Part shown: positions 8,720 through 16,737 of the stretch, in pieces | Numbering within the stretch: position 1 is the first letter of the stretch | Layout: every line of letters begins with the position of its first letter | NCBI GenBank assembly: GCA_016841825.1 | Contig: JAENYK010000006.1 | Span: forward strand, 62,001 to 126,000 | DNA length: 64,000 bases | Direction: 5' to 3' | Source of the DNA: Halothermothrix sp. | GTDB taxonomy: Bacteria > Bacillota > Halanaerobiia > DY22613 | Made by a program: the position numbers and the translations under genes | The notes under the pieces: generated by a model | The model's database searches: none | Seen by the model: the letters and a program-made list of their open reading frames with translations, nothing else | What the model was told of the DNA's origin: nothing

Positions 8720-9970
8720 ATGCGAAAGAGAAAAAAAATCTTTGCCAGTATCGATCTGGGATCAGAAGGGGTTCGTTTGTTGATAGCCCAGAAAAAATTC
8801 AAAAATTTGAAGATATTGGTTAATAAAACATACAGTATGGAGGAGATCCATGTTCTAAGTCAACAGATACAGACCTATGCTCCCCGGGAGGTAATTATGC
8901 TATTACCTACAGAACGGGTATTGGTAAGAGATGTTACGTTACCTCCGGCGGAAAAAAAGCGAATTAAATCTATGTTGTACTTTGAACTTGCCGGACGAAT
9001 TCCCTATGCGATAGAACAGATTCAATTAGATTATATCTTATTGGAGAGGACCAGACGAGAGATTAAGGTTAAGGCTTTCATCATTCCCGAGGCTGTACAT
9101 AAAGAGGTAGAGCAGTTAAAACGGACAGGTATTATGATTAATCGACTTCTCCCCAGGGGAGTAGCCTTAACGGAATATTTGCAGATAGAAGGATTAGAAA
9201 ATCGCCTTGTCAGATTTGTAACTCCTAATGGGGAGCTGGTGGTCTATCCATCTATGAATGACTATTTTTCCAGGTTCTATCATCTGGGCCAGTCAATAGA
9301 TGAGCAAGAGTTAAAAGATATTTTGAGCAGGGAAGGGGCGAAACTAGATCGGTGGGATCTGATGGAGTTGACTCAAGCTGATGCTGACCTATTGGGGGCC
9401 GTTCGTTTTTGTTTGAAAAATCGAACCTTTAATCTATTATCAGTAAATGAGGTACAGAACTCTTATAATTCGCGATTAGTTGGGTTTATTGTTGTTCTGA
9501 TAGCTATTCTATTAGTGAATGCTGGGACTTTTTATTTACGTTATATGATGGCCCGTAATGAGCTTCAAATCTATCAAGAGAGGTTAGCTATGCTTATTCC
9601 CCGAACTGAGAAGATTAAGAAAATAACCGATGAGACCCATCAATTAGCAGAAAAATTTGATAGTTTGCAAACTCGCTATTTGCAGACTACTGACTATCTA
9701 ATCTGGCTTAAGCAGTTACATCTGTTATTACAGGAAGATACAGAGGTAAATATTCTGGTATTAGAGGACAATCTTTTGCGGGAGATGCATGGAACTTCTT
9801 CTTCCGCAACCAGAGTTAGTGCAAGATTAGCAGATTCTGAATATTTTACCAAAGCTGAATTAACAGCACCGATTACTACTAAAGAAGTTGAAGATAAATT
9901 AGTTGAGGAATTTAACATTACCGCGGTGCTACTCAATCCTCATCAGGAGGGGGTTGGAGCAGATGAGTAA
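8720..9970 (+). CDS. gspL: GspL-like assembly protein (PilM-type actin fold plus PilN-like region)
   Basis: A 416-residue protein. The N-terminal two-thirds has the actin-like PilM/GspL signature (IDLGSEGVRLLIA near residue 14, then LPTERVLVRDVTLPPAEKKRI). One transmembrane helix (about residues 255-275, LVGFIVVLIAILLVNAGTFY) is followed by a periplasmic coiled-coil and ferredoxin-like part resembling PilN. This is the domain order of GspL. ATG at 8720 is preferred over an in-frame GTG at 8711 inside the likely ribosome binding region. It overlaps gspM by 8 nt. Confidence 0.75.
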   Translation: MRKRKKIFASIDLGSEGVRLLIAQKKFKNLKILVNKTYSMEEIHVLSQQIQTYAPREVIMLLPTERVLVRDVTLPPAEKKRIKSMLYFELAGRIPYAIEQIQLDYILLERTRREIKVKAFIIPEAVHKEVEQLKRTGIMINRLLPRGVALTEYLQIEGLENRLVRFVTPNGELVVYPSMNDYFSRFYHLGQSIDEQELKDILSREGAKLDRWDLMELTQADADLLGAVRFCLKNRTFNLLSVNEVQNSYNSRLVGFIVVLIAILLVNAGTFYLRYMMARNELQIYQERLAMLIPRTEKIKKITDETHQLAEKFDSLQTRYLQTTDYLIWLKQLHLLLQEDTEVNILVLEDNLLREMHGTSSSATRVSARLADSEYFTKAELTAPITTKEVEDKLVEEFNITAVLLNPHQEGVGADE

Positions 9971-10538
9971 ATTAACCCGAAGGGAGAAAAATTTACTGAC
10001 CTTTGCTATTGTTTTTATGACAACTGTATCAATTTTTTACTGGGGAATAATTCCTATCTGGCAAGATTATGGGAGGATAAAAGGAGAACTGGTAGAAGCT
10101 AAACAGGCATATCAGCAGGCAGAGACTATCGTTAGCAAAGAGAAGACCTATATTGAGAGACATAAAGCATACCAGGAGAGTTATGACAATTTGAAATCCC
10201 GCTATTATGTTAATCTAGATGAAGAGATCGGAAAAATTCAGTTTTTATCATTAGTCGAAAATCTGATTTCTGAAAGCCAGATTACGATCATTAGTAAAGG
10301 TACTCTAGGTGTCAGTGAGGAGAATGGGTATAAGACGTTACAGGTCAATCTTACTTTAAAAGGAACTAGTACACAGTTGACAGAAGTATTACTTGGCTTT
10401 CGAAACTCACCTATTGCCATTAATGTTGACCGTTTGCGAGTTGATCTGGATCAACGTAATCGATTGTTACAGCTCAAGCTAATCGTCTCCACTTTGATAT
10501 TAGAGGAAGAAGGTGAAGAAGATGTCCAAAATATATGA
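9963..10538 (+). CDS. gspM: GspM/PilO-like assembly protein
   Basis: A 191-residue bitopic protein. A short cytoplasmic stretch (KLTRREKNLL, a GspM hallmark) leads into one transmembrane helix (FAIVFMTTVSIFYWGIIPIW). A coiled coil (residues about 40-80) and a ferredoxin-like periplasmic domain follow, with the PilO-like end LRVDLDQRNRLLQLKLIVSTL. It should pair with GspL. ATG at 9963 is taken because the TM helix then starts near residue 11. Confidence 0.75.
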   Translation: MSKLTRREKNLLTFAIVFMTTVSIFYWGIIPIWQDYGRIKGELVEAKQAYQQAETIVSKEKTYIERHKAYQESYDNLKSRYYVNLDEEIGKIQFLSLVENLISESQITIISKGTLGVSEENGYKTLQVNLTLKGTSTQLTEVLLGFRNSPIAINVDRLRVDLDQRNRLLQLKLIVSTLILEEEGEEDVQNI

Positions 10539-11040
10539 ATCACGGGTAATCATGCTTCTTCTAATTATAACTCTACTGGTAAGTATCTCATATTTGGCAT
10601 TGGAGATTTCCATATATATTGAAGGCAGATGGCAATTAGTCCAGAGCGCCGGTTTTCAACCCATTCCTGAACAGCGTAATCCTTTTGCAGTGCAGACGGC
10701 GGAAAAAGATACTTATCCTCAAGATTACTGGACCGTGGTCAGTGAAGGAGAATTATTCTTTAAACCTTTATCTGCACAGCCAGTCACTCAACAGCCAATT
10801 GTAGTACCTCAGACTCCTACGGTTAAAGAATCGCCAAAACCAACCTGTCCATGGGTTAATATGGGGGTTATGATTGGGAATCCTTCTCTGGCTATATTAA
10901 CTAATGGGCAGAGTCAAAAAAGTGAGATTGTTAAAGTAGGAACCAGGTTGGGAGATTATGAAGTACTAGAGATAACAGTAGGTTATGTATTAGTACGAAG
11001 TTCTGAGGCGGAATTCAAATTAGAAGTAGGAGGTATGTAA
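10522..11040 (+). CDS. GspC/PilP-like protein linking inner membrane and secretin
   Basis: A 172-residue protein with one N-terminal transmembrane helix (VIMLLLIITLLVSISYLALEI), a Pro/Gln-rich linker (about residues 88-112) and a C-terminal beta domain (WVNMGVMIGNPSLAILTNG ... VGTRLGDYEVLEI) shaped like the HR domain of GspC and PilP. That domain contacts the secretin N0 domain. Its place just before the secretin gene supports the role. ATG at 10522 overlaps gspM by 17 nt; a GTG at 10513 is possible. The call is from fold-level resemblance, so it is less certain than its neighbours. Confidence 0.65.
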   Translation: MSKIYESRVIMLLLIITLLVSISYLALEISIYIEGRWQLVQSAGFQPIPEQRNPFAVQTAEKDTYPQDYWTVVSEGELFFKPLSAQPVTQQPIVVPQTPTVKESPKPTCPWVNMGVMIGNPSLAILTNGQSQKSEIVKVGTRLGDYEVLEITVGYVLVRSSEAEFKLEVGGM

Positions 11041-11041
11041 G

Positions 11042-12850
11042 GTGAAGAGGAATCTTAGTATATCATTAGTTCTTATTCTGGTTATATCACTCTTTTCGAT
11101 AACTATATACGCTGCTTCAGCAGATAATTCTGGTGAAGGTTTAATTACGCTAAATGTTAAAGATCTGGATGCCCGGGATGTATTACGCCTGATGGGGGAG
11201 CAGAGCGGAATGAATATTGTGCCAGATTCTTCTGTCAGAGGTCAGGTAACTTTGACTTTGAATAAGGTGACTGCTGAACAGGCATTGGAAGCACTATTTA
11301 GAGTCTATAAATACTATTATGAGAAAGTTAATGAGAACACATATATCATTAGCCAGCAGACTTTGACGGAACCATATCTGATGGAGATTGTAGATGGACG
11401 ACTGACCCTGATCGCCCAGGCAATTGATATTAAACGGATTTTGAATGATGTAGGTACTATAGGTAATGTAAACATCATTTATGATCAGAGTGTAAATGGA
11501 CAGATTAATGCTAACCTGATCGAAGTTGATTTTGTTCATGGCTTAAAAACTTTATGTTCTACTAATAATCTTCTGTTGTTGGAGAGAGAAGGAATCTATT
11601 CAATTACCTCAAGTATGGCAGTTCAACAGGGCCGCCAGATGGCAGTTAGTTATTCCAATGGATTGGTTAGTATTGATGCTAAAAATGGAGATCTGAGTGA
11701 ACTAATTCGCGCTATTGCTGAACAGGCTGGGATTAATATCGTGCTGTATGGGGGCAATCATCAGTTGGTCGATATGAAGATTGAGAATGTTCCTGTGGAT
11801 GAGGCTATTGGAATGATTATTTCCGGTACTCGCTACGCTTTTAAGAAGGTTAACGGGGTTTATCTGATTGGTGATAAGAGTATTAATAGCCCGTCTTCTG
11901 CATTATTGACTACCAATGAGGTAATTAATCTTAAATATTTGCAGGCAGAGAAGGTTCCGGCGATGTTACCGAATACGTTTCCTGCGACTAATATTAAGGT
12001 AATCAAAGAGTTAAACGCTCTGGCTGTGGTAGGTACTAAAGAAGAAGTAGAGGATCTGAAGGGTTATCTGGCAAAAATTGATAAAAAGATACCCCAGATT
12101 GTCATAGAAGCATTGGTCGTTGAATTTAATAAATCCAAGAGTCATAACCCTGTTCTTAATGCAGGTTTGAAATACAATGGGAAAGATACTATTGAAGATA
12201 TTATTAACCTGTCTTCGGGTAAACTTGGTTATACTTCTGCTCTCTGCTCATTAACACCAGAGTTTTATTTGAACCTATCTAATTTAGTGGAAGATGGTTA
12301 TGCTTCAGTTAAATCAAGACCTAAGATTACTACTTTAAATGGTTTTCAGGCCAAAATTAATGTAGGGCAAGTACTGTATTATAAAGTGGATACACCAGCC
12401 AGTGACGATCAACCGGCTAAGACACAATATCAGACGATAACTGCCGGGGTAATACTGGATGTTACTCCATGGGTCAGTAGTTCTGATGAGGTTACTTTAG
12501 AGCTGCATCCGAACATAAGTAATACGGGTATTCAAAAAGATAGTGCACCGCCTCCTGTTGCTCAGCGTCAAATTGATACAACGGTGAGAGTAAAGAGTGG
12601 TGAGACTCTGGTTCTGGGTGGTCTGATCTCTGAAAATATTAATGAAAGCTTAAATAAAGTTCCGTTTTTTGGTGACATTCCTATTATAGGTAAATTATTT
12701 CAATCCACTACATATGGAACCAATCAGACTGAATTAGTTATTTTTATTACTCCACATATTTTACCAGAAGGAGAGGAGAGTGTGTCTCAAGACTACATCA
12801 GCGAAACTATTGAAGATATGTCTTCGCGAATGGGGATTGATGGTAATTAA
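11042..12850 (+). CDS. gspD: Type II secretion outer-membrane secretin GspD
   Basis: A 602-residue secretin. A signal peptide (residues 1 to about 24, LVLILVISLFSITIYA) is followed by an N0 domain (ITLNVKDLDARDVLRLMGEQ), further N-domains, and the C-terminal secretin barrel (LNGFQAKINVGQVLYY, GVILDVTPWV, GETLVLGGLI, PFFGDIPIIGKLF, ELVIFITPHIL). GTG at 11042 lies 7 nt after TAGGAGGT. A secretin needs an outer membrane to sit in, so this gene is strong evidence for a diderm envelope. No GspS-type pilotin gene is next to it. Confidence 0.93.
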   Translation: MKRNLSISLVLILVISLFSITIYAASADNSGEGLITLNVKDLDARDVLRLMGEQSGMNIVPDSSVRGQVTLTLNKVTAEQALEALFRVYKYYYEKVNENTYIISQQTLTEPYLMEIVDGRLTLIAQAIDIKRILNDVGTIGNVNIIYDQSVNGQINANLIEVDFVHGLKTLCSTNNLLLLEREGIYSITSSMAVQQGRQMAVSYSNGLVSIDAKNGDLSELIRAIAEQAGINIVLYGGNHQLVDMKIENVPVDEAIGMIISGTRYAFKKVNGVYLIGDKSINSPSSALLTTNEVINLKYLQAEKVPAMLPNTFPATNIKVIKELNALAVVGTKEEVEDLKGYLAKIDKKIPQIVIEALVVEFNKSKSHNPVLNAGLKYNGKDTIEDIINLSSGKLGYTSALCSLTPEFYLNLSNLVEDGYASVKSRPKITTLNGFQAKINVGQVLYYKVDTPASDDQPAKTQYQTITAGVILDVTPWVSSSDEVTLELHPNISNTGIQKDSAPPPVAQRQIDTTVRVKSGETLVLGGLISENINESLNKVPFFGDIPIIGKLFQSTTYGTNQTELVIFITPHILPEGEESVSQDYISETIEDMSSRMGIDGN

Positions 12851-12869
12851 TTTTGTATGCCGAACTATC

Positions 12870-12898
12870 TTGTATTTTTTACTGACATAAGGTATGAT
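12870..12898 (+). promoter_or_regulatory. Candidate sigma-A promoter of the EamA permease gene
   Basis: TTGTAT (12870-12875), a 17-nt spacer and TATGAT (12893-12898) lie 85 nt before the start codon. The -10 box is good, the -35 box only fair. Confidence 0.5.
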
Positions 12899-12983
12899 AG
12901 TGAATGTGTGATCGGTCTGATTATTTGTCCGAAAATGCGGTATCTGGCAATTAATTATGATTCAAGATAGGGAGGAATGTGAT

Positions 12984-13931
12984 ATGTCTAAACATACTGA
13001 GTTGTTACCAATTATAGCAGGTATTGTGGTCTCTTCTATTTTCGGTTTTTCCTTTTTCTTTACAGCTGAGGCCCTGGACATGGTTGAGCCAATGCAGTTA
13101 CTGGGATATAGGTTTGCAATAGCTGCCCTTACTTTGACTATTTTACAATTGAGTGGAGTAATTAAGATTAATTTTCGGGGTAAAAAGCTTAAAACTTTGA
13201 TGCTGCTTGCTTTGTTTCAGCCCGTTGTGTATTTTATCTTTGAAACCATTGGTGTAAAAATGAGTTCAGCTTCTGAAGCCGGGATGATAATCGCAACTAT
13301 TCCTGTGATAGTTACTATTTTTTCAGTAATCTTTTTAAAAGAGCGTCCTTCTATCTGGCAGGTAGGTTGTGTATTACTTTCGGTAAGTGGTGTAGTATTT
13401 ATTGTTTTTATGAAGGAATCCGGTGGCGGTGGGAATATTTTGGGGATGTTAATTCTATTTGGGGCAGTTTTGGCTGCCGGAGTATATAATATTCTATCCA
13501 GAAAGCTCTCATTGTCCTTTAAACCCGTCGAGATCACCTATGTAATGATGTGGACTGGTGCTATTGCCTTTAATGTAATTGCCCTCTCTCAGAAGGTTTT
13601 AGAGGGCAATGTTCGCGAATACTTTAATCTGTTGACTAATCACCAGGTTTTGACCTCAATTCTTTATTTGGGAATACTCTCATCCATTGGAGCATTTTTT
13701 CTTTTAAATTATATGCTTTCCAAGATGGAGGCTTCCCGATCAGCTGTTTTTGCAAATCTGACTACAGTAATTGCTATTATAGCTGGAGTAGTTTTTCGTG
13801 GTGAACCATTTTATTGGTTCCATATTGTGGGTAGTGTGTTAATTCTGATTGGTGTTTATGGAACCAATTATTTTAACGACATTTCAGAAAGGAAGTCTCC
13901 GGCCTCTGTAGGTGGGAGTATAAATAAATGA
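12984..13931 (+). CDS. EamA-family (DMT) membrane permease
   Basis: A 315-residue inner-membrane protein with ten hydrophobic segments and two EamA repeats, the drug/metabolite transporter architecture (for example GFSFFFTAEALDM early, ERPSIWQVGCVLLSVSGVVFI at the end of repeat 1, LGILSSIGAFFLLNYMLSKM in repeat 2). The substrate cannot be predicted. ATG at 12984 follows GGGAGGA by about 7 nt. The last 19 codons and the stop codon lie inside a dispersed repeat (13872-14019), so the polar tail ISERKSPASVGGS is repeat-derived. Confidence 0.85.
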   Translation: MSKHTELLPIIAGIVVSSIFGFSFFFTAEALDMVEPMQLLGYRFAIAALTLTILQLSGVIKINFRGKKLKTLMLLALFQPVVYFIFETIGVKMSSASEAGMIIATIPVIVTIFSVIFLKERPSIWQVGCVLLSVSGVVFIVFMKESGGGGNILGMLILFGAVLAAGVYNILSRKLSLSFKPVEITYVMMWTGAIAFNVIALSQKVLEGNVREYFNLLTNHQVLTSILYLGILSSIGAFFLLNYMLSKMEASRSAVFANLTTVIAIIAGVVFRGEPFYWFHIVGSVLILIGVYGTNYFNDISERKSPASVGGSINK

Positions 13932-14019
13932 TGTTACTTCAGGGGGGACATATCCCCTTCTGAAGTCGTTAAGTCCAGGTATTAACAGTTTGCTTACTGT
14001 TAACATGATTTTAATTAAT
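13872..14019 (+). repeat. Dispersed repeat family A, copy 1
   Basis: About 148 bp. It opens with TTTAACGACATTTCAGAAAG, has a stem around CTCC-GGCC-TAGG-GGGAG, a stem CTTCAG ... CTGAAG closing with GTCGTTAA (pairing with the opening TTAACGAC), and then ATTAACAG-TTTG-type hairpin sequence. It overlaps the end of the EamA gene. Six other copies are at 20901, 30625 (minus), 49201, 54422 (partial), 62334 and 62600. Confidence 0.85.
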
Positions 14020-14060
14020 GAAAACTTACTCAGCTAGCAGTTGTGGTAAGCAAATAGGAT

Positions 14061-14222
14061 TCAGTTAAGTTCCTGATATTTTTTGATTATCTTTTTCTGA
14101 TCTTCGGTGAGAGTAGATGTGTCTAGCATCTCTTCTAATTCCTGATCAACAAAATAGGAGTGTATCCAGTCCAATAGTTTTTTGCTGTTGGACTTTTTGG
14201 TATCAGGGATATTTTTTGACAT
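14061..14222 (-). CDS. Small conserved-looking protein of unknown function (53 aa)
   Basis: A 53-codon reading frame on the minus strand with a near-ideal ribosome binding site (AAAGGAGGT, 14231-14239) 8 nt before its ATG. The product is hydrophilic: a Lys-rich start (MSKNIPDTKKSNSKKLLDWI), an amphipathic middle (YFVDQELEEMLDTSTLT) and a Lys-rich helical end (EDQKKIIKKYQELN). No signal peptide, membrane helix or cysteine is present. A promoter-like pair lies upstream (14262-14289). Sporulation genes are nearby and small proteins are common in them, but no function is assigned. Confidence 0.6.
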   Translation of the reverse strand: MSKNIPDTKKSNSKKLLDWIHSYFVDQELEEMLDTSTLTEDQKKIIKKYQELN

Positions 14223-14261
14223 ATGTTTAGACCTCCTTTAACTGAAGGATAGTTTGTTCGA

Positions 14262-14289
14262 ATTATAGTTTATGTTTTACCAGTATCAC
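14262..14289 (-). promoter_or_regulatory. Candidate sigma-A promoter of the 53-residue gene
   Basis: On the minus strand, TATAAT (14262-14267) with GTGATA (14284-14289) 16 nt upstream. The -10 box is perfect and the -35 box matches at four of six positions. Confidence 0.5.
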
Positions 14290-14329
14290 CTATGCCCTGA
14301 AAACCTTGTCAATAATCATCTAATTTTTG

Positions 14330-14356
14330 AAAGGAAAAAATCTATTCATAGCGAAT
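14330..14356 (+). promoter_or_regulatory. Sigma-H-type promoter upstream of thpR
   Basis: AAAGGAAAA (14330-14338), an 11-nt spacer and AGCGAAT (14350-14356) match RnAGGAwWW / RnnGAAT exactly. It lies 110 nt before thpR. The rest of 14223-14466 shows no gene. Confidence 0.65.
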
Positions 14357-14466
14357 ACTACTTAAGGATAGGTCAGTTAAGGTTGATCATGTGTTGGATC
14401 ATCCACGACTTAGGATTTATATACTGCAGATAATATTTGCAGGACATCCGCTAAAGGAGGTATAGA

Positions 14467-15030
14467 ATGGCAGAAGTGAGAACATTTGTGGCGATTGAGT
14501 TTAGTGCAGAGCTGCAAAGGGAGATTGGACAGATTCAGAGTAAACTCAAAGGTGAGTTGAGTCAACTGAAGTGGGTGGCGAAATCAAACTTTCATCTAAC
14601 CCTCAAATTTTTGGGCGATGTAGACCAGCGAAAGATTCCGATGATGGCTGTAGGGCTAAAGAAAGCTATTCGGGGTCTGGATAGTTTTAGCTTAGGATTT
14701 GCGGGTGTGAGTGGATTTCCCGGAATTCATCTGCCCAGGGTTATCTGGTTGGGTGTGAGTCAGGGTAATACTGAACTGGTTCGTTTACAGAAGAAAGTGG
14801 ATCAAGAATTAGTGGCTCAGGGGTTTGAGTCTGAGAAGCGTGCTTATCATCCTCACTTGACTCTGGCCCGTTCTAAACCAGAGACAGATTTAGCTGTTGT
14901 TGGGAAACGATTGAGTCAGATCAAGGTTGAAGCTACCAGGATGGATTTAATCAAATCGATTCGAATTATGAAAAGTGATTTACATCCAGGAGGGCCGATT
15001 TATACTTGTCTGGAAGAGATTTTCTTTTAA
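14467..15030 (+). CDS. thpR: RNA 2',3'-cyclic phosphodiesterase ThpR (LigT family)
   Basis: A 187-residue 2H phosphoesterase. The two catalytic HxT motifs are intact: FHLTLKFLGD (His43, Thr45) and HPHLTLARSK (His130, Thr132). The enzyme opens 2',3'-cyclic phosphates on RNA ends. ATG at 14467 follows AAAGGAGG by 6 nt. thpR next to recA is a common Firmicute arrangement. An imperfect hairpin at 15030-15060 follows without a T-run. Confidence 0.92.
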   Translation: MAEVRTFVAIEFSAELQREIGQIQSKLKGELSQLKWVAKSNFHLTLKFLGDVDQRKIPMMAVGLKKAIRGLDSFSLGFAGVSGFPGIHLPRVIWLGVSQGNTELVRLQKKVDQELVAQGFESEKRAYHPHLTLARSKPETDLAVVGKRLSQIKVEATRMDLIKSIRIMKSDLHPGGPIYTCLEEIFF

Positions 15031-15114
15031 ATACTCTTATAGAGAAAAAGATAGAGTATTAGAGGATTGTAGAGTTATTTTGAGATTAAGAGATCTAATA
15101 TTGTTTAGTAATGT

Positions 15115-15143
15115 TTGCACAAACCAAACAAATGTTCTATACT
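15115..15143 (+). promoter_or_regulatory. Sigma-A promoter of recA
   Basis: TTGCAC (15115-15120), 17 nt, TATACT (15138-15143), 72 nt before the recA start codon. The spacer contains a LexA-box-like sequence. Confidence 0.75.
15126..15137 (+). promoter_or_regulatory. LexA (SOS) box-like operator in the recA promoter
   Basis: AAAC-AAAT-GTTC differs by one base from the Gram-positive LexA core GAAC-N4-GTTC. It sits between the -35 and -10 boxes of recA, where a repressor would block polymerase. No lexA gene is in the window. Confidence 0.5.
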
Positions 15144-15214
15144 AGTAATGTATTTAGCACGAAGTTAGACTTATCGCAGTGTGTTTATACATATATTTAA
15201 GGAGTGTGAGACGA

Positions 15215-16264
15215 ATGTCAACTGATAAGGAAAAGGCTCTCGAAGTCGCGATAAAACAGATTGAGCGTCAATATGGACAAGGTTCTATTATGAAACTTGG
15301 TGAGGCCACTGCTTTGAATGTGGAATCTATTCCAACCGGAGCCATTTCTTTGGATATGGCTTTAGGTGTTGGTGGTTTACCACGGGGGAGAATTGCTGAG
15401 ATTTATGGTCCAGAATCTTCCGGTAAGACTACTGTTGCTCTACATGTAGTAGCAGAAGCTCAGAAGATGGGCGGTATTGCAGCTTTTATTGATGCTGAAC
15501 ATGCTTTAGATCCTAAGTATGCGAAAGCTATTGGGGTAAATATAGATAATCTGCTGATCTCTCAGCCTGATACAGGTGAACAGGCATTAGAGATTTGTGA
15601 AGCCTTGATTCGCAGTGGAGCTATTGATATCGTAGTAGTTGACTCGGTCGCAGCGTTAGTGCCAAAAGCTGAGATTGAGGGTGAGATGGGTGATTCTCAT
15701 GTAGGTTTACAGGCAAGGTTGATGTCTCAGGCTATGAGGAAACTTTCTGGTACTGTTTCTAAGTCTAAAGCTGTCTGCGTGTTCATCAACCAGCTTCGTG
15801 AAAAGGTGGGAGTGATGTTTGGTAATCCGGAAGTTACTCCCGGGGGACGGGCGCTTAAATTCTATTCTTCTGTCCGTTTGGATGTTCGTAAGACTCAGTC
15901 CATCAAAGCCAGCTCCAGTGGTGATGAATATATTGGTAACCGGGTCAAAGTCAAAGTTGCTAAGAATAAGGTGGCTCCACCTTTTAAAATAGCTGAATTT
16001 GATATCATGTATGGTCAGGGTATCTCCTCTGTAGGATGTATTCTGGATGAAGCTGTGGAAGCAGAGATCATCTCGAAAGCTGGTTCCTGGTACTCCTTTG
16101 GCGATGAGCGCCTGGGTCAAGGTCGGGAGAATGTGAAGGAATTCCTGGAGAAGAATTCAGATATTTTACTTCAGGTGGAGAAGCTGCTTAAAGAGAAGTT
16201 GGGTGTGACTGTTGTAGAAGACTCAGAGGCAGTAGATACTTCCTCTGATGAAGAACCTGCATAA
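15215..16264 (+). CDS. recA: Recombinase RecA
   Basis: A 349-residue RecA with all hallmarks: Walker [10 protein letters not shown] near residue 66, the Walker B strand [23 protein letters not shown]-binding loop 1 ([20 protein letters not shown]) and loop 2 ([20 protein letters not shown] with GGRALKFY). It catalyses homologous strand exchange and LexA self-cleavage. The acidic C-terminal tail is normal. ATG at 15215 follows AAGGAG by 10 nt; an upstream GTG at 15179 would add a leader not seen in RecA proteins. Confidence 0.98.
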   Translation: MSTDKEKALEVAIKQIERQYGQGSIMKLGEATALNVESIPTGAISLDMALGVGGLPRGRIAEIYGPESSGKTTVALHVVAEAQKMGGIAAFIDAEHALDPKYAKAIGVNIDNLLISQPDTGEQALEICEALIRSGAIDIVVVDSVAALVPKAEIEGEMGDSHVGLQARLMSQAMRKLSGTVSKSKAVCVFINQLREKVGVMFGNPEVTPGGRALKFYSSVRLDVRKTQSIKASSSGDEYIGNRVKVKVAKNKVAPPFKIAEFDIMYGQGISSVGCILDEAVEAEIISKAGSWYSFGDERLGQGRENVKEFLEKNSDILLQVEKLLKEKLGVTVVEDSEAVDTSSDEEPA

Positions 16265-16284
16265 GAATATATGTTGATTGATTT

Positions 16285-16310
16285 AACCCCTGAATTTTCA
16301 GGGGTTTTTT
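16285..16310 (+). terminator. Terminator of recA
   Basis: AACCCCTGA / TCAGGGGTT, a 9-bp perfect stem with a 4-nt loop followed by TTTT, 20 nt after the recA stop. Confidence 0.92.
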
Positions 16311-16587
16311 AGTGTGCTAAATTATATAAAGTATGAATACATCTAGATAAAGTCTGTTCATTAACAGATGGTTAGGTTTAGGGAGCTAAGAATTGGTAAA
16401 AATAAGATTTGGCGATACGTGGGAAAAATGGTGGAATAGTAACACTAATTAAGCAATATTATGGAAAAAAGATAAAAGTTGGGTAGATATAAACGATGTA
16501 AAATGTAGGTAAACTAGTTTATATTATATAGCAATTAATGGAACAATATTCAGTATTTTACCTTTAAATATTCAAAAATGAGCAAAA
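16311..16587. other. AT-rich intergenic stretch, no gene seen
   Basis: Stops are frequent in all frames and no start codon with a plausible ribosome binding site leads into an open frame. No family A or B repeat is present. The stretch just separates the recA terminator from the promoters of rny. Confidence 0.6.
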
Positions 16588-16651
16588 GTAGGAATCGGTA
16601 ACAAGTTTAGTGAAATGATTTCTTGACAGTTAAAATAAAAAGATATAAAAT
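16588..16651 (+). promoter_or_regulatory. Two candidate promoters upstream of rny
   Basis: A sigma-A pair TTGACA (16623-16628), 17 nt, TAAAAT (16646-16651) is good. Just upstream a sigma-H-like pair GTAGGAATC (16588-16596), 12 nt, AGTGAAA (16609-16615) has two mismatches and is weaker. The sigma-A pair is the more likely main promoter. Confidence 0.55.
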
Positions 16652-16737
16652 AGATTCGAGATACTATTCTTTCTTTTTCTCAACCCCGACCAAGAAGAAT
16701 ACTGTATTTTTGATAGGAAAATAGATATAGAGGGGAG

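Noticed and set aside
15030-15060. Hairpin AATACTCT/AGAGTATT after thpR as a terminator
   Set aside because: No T-run follows and the stem is only 8 bp of mostly A-T pairs.
15707-16120. 137-codon minus-strand reading frame inside recA
   Set aside because: Antisense shadow of a highly conserved gene; codon use follows recA, and no start signals are visible.
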